This document shows positions 33,401-42,195 of a stretch of 64,000 nucleotides of DNA, one piece after another. This DNA comes from Filobasidium wieringae. Its lineage: Eukaryota; Basidiomycota; Tremellomycetes; Filobasidiales; Filobasidiaceae. How positions within the stretch are numbered: the first letter of the stretch is position 1; every line of letters starts with the position of its first letter. The stretch spans positions 434,001 through 498,000 of the forward strand of contig BCIV01000008.1 in assembly GCA_001600055.1 (NCBI GenBank). Direction: 5' to 3'. Made by a program: the position numbers and the translations under genes. The notes under the pieces were generated by a model, which was given only the letters and a program-made list of their open reading frames with translations, ran no database searches and was not told the DNA's origin.

Positions 33401-35082
33401 CTGAGACAGCTGTAAGAGACCAGTTGTAAGAATGAGTTTGTGAACGACGCTCCTAAGCTGTTACCTGAGCTATAAGTAAATCGATGTCCCACTGAACGAC
33501 GAAGCTTATTGTTTAGCAATATAGGGATACTGCAGGCCGTTCTTACCGCTTTGATGTTCTTGATCCCTGCCTTCAGGGCATTAAACATCGAGTCAGATGC
33601 AATCAGTTCTTTTAGAATACGCAATAAATCAGCGCATGTTCGAATCCTTAGATAATGAAACTTACCTTGAACTACATTCAAGCGATTTTGTATGATATGT
33701 GGGACTTCAAAGACAAGCCATTTTAAGAAGCTCTACAGCCATGGTGGATTATCGTGACTCACTGGTAGATGGCTGAAGGATGTTGGCCTTGAGCATTCGA
33801 TAACCCATCTTGGTTTGAGTCTTATCGAGTATACCTAAATAGTGAAACCTTAGCAGTTCAGAGATTGCCGCTTACCGATATCTTGGTCGAATCTAAATAA
33901 CCTAAAAGACTCATTTTGGAACGAGGATTGACAGCATTCGCAACCAGCTCGATATTTTTCGCTGTATCGGGATCGATAAACATGGTCCCTGATACCAGAA
34001 AACGAAGAGTTGGTCCTTATTATCGTCGGACTTTTTATAGCAACGCCTCGCAGCTCACCTTCCGCTGCTTGATACTGTATTTTCTGACTGTTAGGCGCGA
34101 AGCCAAGCCCTTTATTGACGGATAAGAAACGATACAGAGCAGACAAAGCACCTAACGCAAAGTACCTGGCAAAGTATGTGGGTCATCGCCTCTACAAGAC
34201 GACAGCGAAGAGGGTCTACTGACTTCGAGTGAAGGGTCAACATGGTGCCCGCCGTTTGAGCGTCATCAATGATGAAATCCTGCAACTTCTCGTTCCCTGA
34301 TATTCGTGGTTAGTATCGTTCCAGTGGCGGGGACACCAAGCTAGTATTCATAATTTCGAGCTAACCTTCTTTCTGATTCCAAACAGATCTAGGCATGGCT
34401 TCGCAAATCAATCCGGTCTTCGCTTCCATACATTGTACCAAAAGACTAGGTTCATCCTTATTCGAATTTCGCGTCGAAACAAACGTTTTTGATCCCGGTC
34501 GGGTGTGTTGAGCGGAGGAGGCAACCGCGTTGTCAGGAACGATGATCGTCACAGCTGGGTGAAGGTAGAGGTGATGAAGAGTCCGGGGGAAAGCTGCAGA
34601 TCAAAGTGTTTAGACATTGTCAGAACAGCCAATATCGACGGCGACAGACTCACTTTGTCCGTCAGTCAACTAACGGACGGACGGCACGAGCCTTAGCTTT
34701 TATCGAAATGGTTTAGAAAAGTCGCCCTCACCTGAGTCACTAACGTCTGATTGCGACATCAGAATCAATCAGTAATCTGAACATATTCCATACCGAGAGG
34801 GCGAAGTAACTGACGGTACCGGATATCAGGTCGAAAGATGCAATGCCGATGTCCAGTCCAAGTCCTTTCGTGACGCAGCATGAATAAATCAAGCTTGCAT
34901 CACACGAAAGTAGCACATGGATCATAGGGAGACATACCTCCAGATTGATAAACAGCGCATACCCACTCTCCCATATCTTCCATATGTGTTCCAGGACGTG
35001 TCGATCCAGGACGGACGGAAGCAGCTCTGGTCGACATTGCCGTTCGCGGTCTCGCCAGGGAGGATTGCGGTCTGGTTGGCAT
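30453..35082 (-). CDS. MSH4: Meiosis-specific MutS homologue Msh4
   Basis: Partners Msh5 to stabilise crossover intermediates in meiosis. From the ATG at 35082 a Ser/Arg-rich head (RPQSSLARPRTAMSTRAAS) leads to GLDIGIASFDLISGTV, matching Msh4 rather than mismatch-repair MutS proteins; the mispair-binding domain is absent. Domain III gives YFALGALSALYRFLSV, NSQKIQYQAAEG, MFIDPDTAKNIELVANAVNP and GYRMLKANILQPST. Lever region: KPLPSEFRV-like text (KLPKEFRVVSKKSGKQVDLL). ATPase domain: LQIKGGKHPILDRM, Walker A GANMAGKST (codon for Asn split by intron 31847-31901), ARLSNDDSIERSLSTFAQEM, Walker B LVLVDELGRGT and ATHFKELSETLAGFPSVDM. The acidic tail ends SSGSDDD. About 20 exons. The head and splice pattern are partly inferred, the identity is strong. 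Confidence 0.92.
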
Positions 35083-35426
35083 TTCGAACGAAACAGTGGT
35101 ACAGGAATACCTCGCTGTTACGGCGGGTAAATCTAAAGCTTCCAAGCTCTAAAGTCCAGATCGATGGGTACTTGTACCAGTTGTAGATTGTAAAGGAAAT
35201 GGAGATTGAGGATGATTCGCAAGCGCGGGGCTCCGGGAAGAAGCGGGAAGTGCGGAAGCAAACTTCCAAAAAGGCCCTTCGGTCTATGACTCTCAATATC
35301 GCAGGCTATCCATAGACTTTGCGTCTCCACTGCCAGTACGGACGGGCATCTCAAACGCTATCAACGGTCGATCAGTCTCATCACTCAGGGGGAAGTGTAT
35401 CTACAGGGTAGAGCTGGGTTTGGTGA
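35083..35426. other. Divergent intergenic region MSH4-ERI1-like
   Basis: About 340 bp between divergent genes. The MSH4 reading frame stays open into this region (to about 35145) but without an ATG. No other feature is visible; both promoters should lie here. Confidence 0.5.
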
Positions 35427-36964
35427 ATGGCAAGAAGAGTTCCCTCCCGAACGACACTTGTCGAGCTTCGGGAGGCTTTGGCAGCCATGTCTCTGGATGA
35501 TCAAGGGAAGAAGGAGACTTTGGTCAAGTGAGTCAAAGTAGCTTGCCACTAAGATGGAGTTAGGACGGTGCTGAATCTAGATGAGAAGACGTCTTTCCTC
35601 TGCGTATAGACGAGAAGCAGCTGAGTTAGCTAAATTAGCTGCACCAAAGCTTCCCCCAAGACGTCCCCAACCTATAAACTCCTTCCTCTGCTTCGATGTA
35701 GGTTTAAGCTTCAGAAATCGAAAAGATATACCAGCGAATATCTGATTGGAATGTTTTGCTTCGAATCAGGTCGAAGCAACATGTATCGCGGATAAAACGT
35801 TAGATTGGCCCAATGAAGTCATAGTGAGCGAACATTCTTTCTCCCATCCTCCGTCTCTGTTCCTGACTGTTGTCCTTTTTTTCCATCATCAGGAATTTCC
35901 TGTGATTCTTCTTCAATGGCACCGCCCGTCAGCTGTCTCTAGTGAACAATCTGAAACGGAAGCAGAGTCCGACAAAGTCAGAACCCCCACCCCTCCAACC
36001 TCTCCTTTACCTGAAGCTCTTCCGGAACTCAAGATTATTGATCAATTCCATTCCTACGTCAAACCAACCTGGAGACCTGCTTTATCGACGTTCTGCACAT
36101 CATTAACAGGGATCAGTCAAGTAAGCCTTTCTGGTTCTCTCCGTCCAGGTGTGTATTTGACCCGTAATTTCTGGATACTAGGCTACGATAGATTCATCCC
36201 CTACCTTTCCTGAAGTCTTGCTCAAATTTGAAGACTGGTTGCTAAAGCATGAGCTTATGGAAGATGGATGTCTTGTTCAGGGGGCTTGTTGGGTGACTGA
36301 CGGGGTAAGGGTTTTCAAGCTTTCTTTTATCGAGAGTATTGCTGATGGGGTATCTTTCTATCACAGCCATGGGATATCAGGGATTTCGTTCGTACAACAC
36401 CAAATCTAAACCTCAGACGAGATTACTTACTGTTCCTCTTCAATTAGATTCCCAAACAACTTCACATCTCACCTCTTCGTCCCCCCAATTTCCAAAAACC
36501 TCATCCTGACTACTTCTCAGGCCCCTATCTTGATGTCAAAGAAGGAATGAAGAATTATCTAAGAGAGCAGTGGTACCGCACAAACGGAATCGATGGGATT
36601 GATTTGACATCTACCTTGAGAATGTCAACTAAGCCTGGACCTTACCGTCACGCTCAGAGGAGTCCGAAGTTTTACAGGAACATCGCTGGGCAGCTACAAG
36701 CCTTACATATGAGCGGGTTTCAGGGGAGAGAACACTCGGGGATCGACGTAAGTCTTGGTCGCAGCGGGAACTATGGGTATGAGGTGTTCACTGGTGTATA
36801 CCCTACAGGACGCGAAAAATATCGCACGAATCTTGATTGAATTGGCGAGGCGGGATGTGCTGCTGGAGACGAACGATACTCTTCCTCCAGCTACGAATAT
36901 GAAACGTTATAATTGGATGGGAGAACGTCCCGGTCAAGTCTTCTGGGACAGGAGAAGCGGATGA
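35427..36964 (+). CDS. ERI1/THEX1-family 3'-5' exonuclease with N-terminal SAP-like segment
   Basis: DEDDh RNA exonuclease. ERI1 enzymes trim 5.8S rRNA and histone mRNA ends and in some organisms degrade small interfering RNAs. The N-terminus (TLVELREALAAMSLDDQGKK, ETLVKRRREAAELAKLA) resembles a SAP nucleic-acid-binding helix pair. The exonuclease core opens with FLCFDVEATC (Exo I, D and E), then VIEFPVILLQWHR, ALSTFCTSLTGISQATIDSS, GPWDIRDF (Exo II/III region) and ends with GFQGREHSGIDDAKNIARIL, carrying the catalytic His and Asp. A 60-nt intron with the unusual donor GTTCGT (36388-36447) removes an in-frame TAG and joins WDIRDF to IPKQLHISPLRPPNF, which fits the family. The protein ends GQVFWDRRSG, about 360 residues. 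Whether it serves RNAi here is not visible. Confidence 0.88.
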
Positions 36965-37713
36965 ACGGCGAGACAGCGATACAAAGAACTTTCACGAGCA
37001 GGATGGACGGATGAGGAGATGTATCAGACATCAAAACGTTGTATCGAGGAGTAATAAGACCAACTCGACTTATAGCAGTCGATCATACGATCCCAACTCC
37101 AGTACTGGATCACCCGGCCAGAAACCACGGTTTCTGTTTATCCGGACAAGATGGCTTCATCCAATCTCCTAGGAGGTGAGACTACTGCGTTTCGCAGTAG
37201 CCTGTCCGACCACCATCATCATTTTCATTCCACGTGTCTCTACGTTCGATCGTCACACGTTTTCTGGATCTGAGTGTGACGAACTTGAACATCTGGAACG
37301 TTCCTGTGATGACCACTCATTGCGGCGATCGTACTGTTCTCACAGGATGACACAGATGGAAAGTGACCTTATGGAGCGTGCGCAATCCTTCCATTCCTGC
37401 TGTGCTGCACAATCGTATGCTTCCACTCGAACGGTCTGCCGTCTCCTTTTCAGCTGTGTGAGATTCTCGGACATAATGCGGATTTGACTGCCCTGACATA
37501 CCCAAAGTGAAACGTAGCATCAAGTACAGAGCACAAAGCGCTTTCGATCTTACTTTGGCTGTCCGCCTGTCGTCCGCACCAGGGTCAACAGCCCGCTCCA
37601 AATGTTATAAGTAGATCTGGCTCGATTGAATTTGCCCCTCATTATCTGTCCGAGCCAGCTAGCTAACTCATCAACCGTCTCATTCCATCTGTCAGATCCA
37701 TCGTATCACCATC
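36965..37713. other. Intergenic region with a short perfect hairpin
   Basis: About 750 bp without a convincing gene. An ATG at 37151 opens a 40-codon frame with a His run that I do not trust as a gene. A perfect inverted repeat with 8-bp arms and a TTT loop lies at 37182-37200. The rest is featureless; the promoter of the gene at 37714 should be in its right half. Confidence 0.4.
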
Positions 37714-39297
37714 ATGCCTCGTCGGGGATCTGGCTTCCCGCCCAATGTTAACGGAAAATCCGCCGGTGTCCCGAAGGGAGCCGTCACCATCCTGGAATTA
37801 GATAACGGAAGGATGTATACGAGTCTGTACATACAGATTTGCAAGAAGACATGGTATTTCTCCCCAGGTGAGTCGGATCTCAAAACTTTCGATCTGCCAG
37901 ATCGATCTCATGCTAACTGATCTTGACACTTTAGAAGAGATATCTGAACTAGACGCCAAAGACGAAGACGCGTTGATAGCAGGATTCCTTCAACGTCAAC
38001 GAGTCAATGCAGTACAACAGGCGCTGACTCATACATCTCCATATTATCGTGTGGCGACCTATGGTACGTTGATCCGTAGCGTCCGGTGTGACACATCATA
38101 ATATTGCAGTCTGACTCGCATGCGGTCTGTTGCTGTAGCAATATGTTCCGCCTGGGAGCAATTCAAAGATCAAAGAGGAAGGGGCATTTGGTGACATTCA
38201 ACGGTGTGTATAGCGTTCATGGAGATTTATCTTCCGTACTTATGAATATATCTTCCGTGACGTCCCATCAGGTACTCATGAGGATTGGTTTGTCTACCTC
38301 AAGAACTCCTATCCTCTCCTGAAGGGGGGCAAGCCATACTGAATGCTCTGGAGGGAGAAGAAGAGGGGACAGACGCACCCATATCAGCGCTTGTTCAAGT
38401 GGAGGTTGGCCAGCGTGACCAACGTTCTAGAATCAGATCCACAATTCCAGTCGCTATGGAAGGATTTGCTCCCCAATAAAGATGACGATGGAAAGGTAGA
38501 GGTAGATTGCTACCTCACTGGTTATCCACTTCTCCAATGTGAGAGGGATCCCGAATGGTGGGATGGTATGACCGATAAAGACCTCAGAAAATCAGTAGGG
38601 GCTACCGACATCAGCTTCGATCATATCTACACACAAGCGGCTGTAGAACGTATGCTGGAGAGGGATACGCCCCCCAACCTCCGTCTCACAAGCTGGACTT
38701 TGAACCGGATGAAGCAGAGGTTAGTTTGATACACATACACGCAAGCGCGACTGGGCTTCTGTATCGCTCACACTCACTCTGTCGCTCACACTCTACATGT
38801 GATAAACAGCTACCCGCCATGTGTGTTGTATCTGATATTCCTTCTTATCCACCTGGATCCGGAACCTTACTCCAGCTGGGAAGTCAGGACGAGGCTGGCA
38901 AGGCTACTCCATGCGGTACAAAAAGGGGTAAATAGACGTTCGATAGACGTTCCATAGACGTCCATAGACGTTCTTCCAGACTGATAAACGCTGCACTCTT
39001 CCTGCTCAGTGGTCCATGCCCTTTTCTCACTCTGCTCGAGACTCCATGAAGTGGTCTACGTGGGCGGGTGCGGTCACATATGACCATTACGTGATGGAGA
39101 AACTTGGTATGGAATTTCGTACTCCGATACCAAACGTCAGGTCGTTCTGCGGGGTGGATGGACCTGGACCCAGTGTGGCCCTGGCAAAGGAATCGTATGG
39201 CTGGAAAGGTACTCCCTCCGTCCATCGTAGTGAGAGGACCATGAACGACAATCGTCCAGCTGATTCGTCATCGATGGACGAGAAGTCTGCGGTCTAG
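37714..39297 (+). CDS. Unrecognised multi-exon gene, exon structure unsettled
   Basis: No family recognised. Exon 1 (MPRRGSGFPPNVNGKSAG, VTILELDNGRMYTSLYIQIC) and exon 2 (EISELDAKDEDALIAGFLQR, NAVQQALTHTSPYYRVATY) are clear. Between about 38140 and 38410 several overlapping frames all look coding: ICSAWEQFKDQRGRGIW, then THEDWFVYLKNSYPLLKGGK (which meets a TGA at 38340-38342), and SSPEGGQAILNALEGEEEG. Further on the frame is unambiguous: FKWRLASVTNVLESDPQFQ, DCYLTGYPLLQCERDPEWWD, DISFDHIYTQAAVERMLERD. Next comes YPPCVLYLIFLLIHLDPEPY with RTRLARLLHAV, and the last exon WSMPFSHSARDSMKWSTWAG to SMDEKSAV. Composition suggests a soluble globular protein of about 400 residues. It may contain an intron with a weak donor (38288-38353, GTTTGT...GAG, 66 nt) that would remove the TGA, or the copy may be damaged. 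Confidence 0.6.
38932..38974. repeat. Short tandem repeat of an ATAGACGTTC-type unit in an intron
   Basis: Four imperfect head-to-tail copies of ATAGACGTTC(C/G), 10-11 bp each, in the last intron of the unrecognised gene (donor GTAAAT at 38928, acceptor CTCAG near 39010). The units differ only by single-base changes or gaps. Confidence 0.8.
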
Positions 39298-39440
39298 AAG
39301 ATCAACGACGAACGATGAACAAGCTATTCACGATTCACGAGGAATGGATTGAACATCCTAAAACAAGACTGTGACCGTAATATCTCTTAGACATACACCC
39401 TCCCTAACAGAATTCGAGGAGTTATAGTATACAACTCAAA

Positions 39441-42091
39441 ATGGTAAGCTGAGTCGAGCTTGCTGGTCGCAACCATTCTCACCGAGTACTTTGCTGTAGC
39501 TTCTTCGTATCCGATCACCAGAAGGTTCCTTCAGAGTAGAAGTGCAAGCAGACACCTCTGGAGAGGAGTTCAGTCAAAAGGTGTGTATACGATCTGGACA
39601 GCCTCACTTGCAATCCGTTAAATCATATGATATCGTTCGGCAGATTCTGGCCCTGATACCCGGACCTACTGATCCCACTTCAATCAAGCTTGCTAATCGA
39701 CCTCATGGAGGTGAAGAAGTACCGATGAATGCTTTGCAGGGGAGGAAAGTCGGGGATATGGGTTTCAAGTGAGTCGTTTTAAACCATGATGCGGAGGAAA
39801 TTTAACCAGGTTTACTACTTTAGTCACGGCGATATGCTATTCCTTTCCTACAAAGCTGCTGCAGAACTTGCTGAGGAGCCAGTTGCCAGTTCATCGACGC
39901 AGACCAAGAAGATGACCGCCCAAACTCTCAGCGGTCAAACTGTGATTATCCCTGCTGCTGAGCCAGATGTTCATTTCGCACCTACTGGAGTGCACGGGGA
40001 TCGATCAGGCCATGGCACCATCAGTGGCGGACCGAGCGAAGCTGCTCTGACCAAACCGCTGGCGGATTTGACGAAAATCAAGGAGATGAATGTCGATAAA
40101 TTCTGGAGAGCCAAGGATGGAAAATTACCCAGGAAGAGGGACGAGAAGATGTGCAAGCACGGGGCAAAGGGGATGTGCGATTACTGTATGCCGTTAGAGG
40201 TGAGATGGATTGCAAATATGCAAACATATCAGAGCTCAATATTGTTTCGTCTTCGTCCGAAACAGCCTTACGATACTGAATATCAAACGCAACATCAAAT
40301 CAAGCATCTCTCTTACTATGCTTATTTGACGAAACTGCAAGCTGGAAATTCGAAATCGTCCTCTTCTACCGCCAATCTCCCCCCTCTTACTCCACTCAAT
40401 TATCGAGTCACAATTCCATGCCCTTCCGAAGCCCATGCCTCATGGCCAGCCGGGATATGTTCTAAATGTCAACCATCCGCCATCACTCTTCAATCTCAGC
40501 CCTACCGAATGATCGATCACGTAGAATTTGCTTCGGGAGATTTGATCAACGTGTTCCTCGATTCATGGAGAAAGACTGGGTATCAGAGGTTCGGGTTGTT
40601 GATCGGGCGATATCAGCCCTACGAGGAGGTTCCAATGGGAATCAAAGCGGTCGTTGAGGCTATCCACGAGATCAAGCAGGACCATGAGATCGATGGAATC
40701 GGTCTGGGAGAATCGTTTAGGGAGGAGATGAAGAAGGTCAATGAGACTGCCAGACTGGTATCTTCGGACCTTCAGATTGTCGGAATGATCTATACAGATC
40801 TCACACCGTAAGTCATCGATTCTGCCCCTGATCCACGCATGACTGACCTCATAGATTCCAGTGAACCGGAGGATAAGACCAAGATCCAGTATAAGAGACA
40901 CGGCCAATCGTACTTCTTCTCTAGCTTGGAGACGATATTTGCTGCCGAAATGCAACTGCTATACCCTACTGCGACTCGATCGTCACCAACGGGTACTTTC
41001 TCCTCGAGATTCGTAACTTGCGTTCTGACTGGCGACAAGAGCGGAGGAGCGGAGGCTTTGGCGTTCCAAGTCGCTGAGCAAGGAGTTGCGATGGTACAGG
41101 CAGATATGGTCGAAGCTAGTGTTGATCCCGGTACAGTGCGAGTCAAGCAAGAGGACAGTACGCGTTATGTTCCCGATGTGTTTTACAGGTAAGTTGGGTG
41201 ACGAAGGAGTCACGGTTTTTAAGGCTGACCATGATTGCTCCCTGATCAGCCATAAAAACGAGTATGGGCTGCAAGTGAAATCGAATGCCAAGCCTTGTTT
41301 CCCTGTTGAATATCTATTGGTTAATGTGAGTGCTCTAGTGAAAGAGGGGACGCTCAAACGCTGACCACATGCCTCTTTAGCTGACACACGGATTCGTGAA
41401 ACAACCTCGTCCTCTCTTCAGAACGCTAGAGTTCCCGGTCGAGAACCGCCTAGACAGTCATCAAACGCTGGAAAATACTGCTTCTCAAGTACGAAGGGTC
41501 ATTCCTAACCTGGATACCTTGGAAAGCGTGACGCTGGACGACCTCGATCAAGAGCAACAGACCGCTTTAGCCAAAGCTTTGAGCGACTGGCATTTGTTCG
41601 CCTTCTTACCCGAGTCTGGGCTCTTTGATGAGGTCAGTCGCAGTATCTTGCCACATGCTCGAAGTAAGCGCTTTACTGACGAATCCGTTGAATAGTCGGC
41701 GTTGAAAATCATCGGAAGGGTCATACTTGCTCATGAAACTGGCGATTCTGCTGCGCTGCCCGATCTATTAAAGACCGACGCATGGAATGGTTTGATCGAG
41801 GTTGCCAAGTCATTACAGGCTGCCAGTGAGTGACCTCAGGTAGCTCACGGATCGCACGCACTGACGTCTTCAATCGCGACAGAACCTCGACCTGCTGCTG
41901 GTAATGACGGATTTGAGGAGATCCCTCAACATCTTCTGGATGAGATCAACGGTATGGGCGGCAGCGTCATTGGATCGGGAGGTAATGCGGAAGCACAACC
42001 TAGTGGGCCCAAAGCTTGTCCTCATTGCACGTTTGAGAACCCTGCAAGCAACAATGATTGTGAACTATGTGGACTGCCATTGGCAGGTTGA
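39441..42091 (+). CDS. NPL4: Cdc48 cofactor Npl4
   Basis: With Ufd1, recruits Cdc48/p97 to ubiquitinated substrates for ER-associated degradation and chromatin extraction. The first exon is only the start codon (39441-39443), followed by an intron (39444-39499) and LLRIRSPEGSFRVEV, the expected ubiquitin-like N-domain start. HGDMLFLSYKAA closes that domain. The zf-NPL4 segment gives VDKFWRAKDGKLPRKRDEKM and CKHGAKGMCDYCMPLEPYD, then HQIKHLSYYAYLTKLQ. The MPN-like core has MIDHVEFASGDLINVFLDSW, YQRFGLLIGRYQPYEEVPMG and KAVVEAIHEIKQDHE. The C-terminal NZF finger is ACPHCTFENPASNNDCELCG, ending LPLAG; this ubiquitin-binding finger is present in animal Npl4 and absent from budding yeast Npl4. About 700 residues. 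UFD1 lies at 57994 on the same strand. Very secure. Confidence 0.95.
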
Positions 42092-42134
42092 GGTGTAGGA
42101 TTGTCGTCTACGAGGATGAACAATGACATCCACT

Positions 42135-42159
42135 CTATGCTATGCTATGCTGTGCTATG
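42135..42159. repeat. Pentanucleotide tandem repeat (CTATG)5
   Basis: Five copies of CTATG with one mismatch (fourth unit CTGTG), in the 104-bp gap between the converging NPL4 and TBC genes. A candidate length-variable marker. Confidence 0.85.
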
Positions 42160-42195
42160 ACGAGTCATGATTATGCTAGTGTGTCTATTGCTGGC

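Noticed and set aside
33637..33647. TGTTCGAATCC, resembling a tRNA B-box.
   Set aside because: It lies inside an MSH4 intron/exon region with no A-box or cloverleaf nearby.
36445..36447. Premature TAG in the ERI1-like exonuclease.
   Set aside because: Removed by intron 36388-36447; the join restores the family sequence.
37176..37487. 103-codon plus-strand ORF in the ERI1-unknown gene gap.
   Set aside because: Begins with GTG, is Cys/Ser-rich without recognisable features, and overlaps ordinary intergenic sequence.
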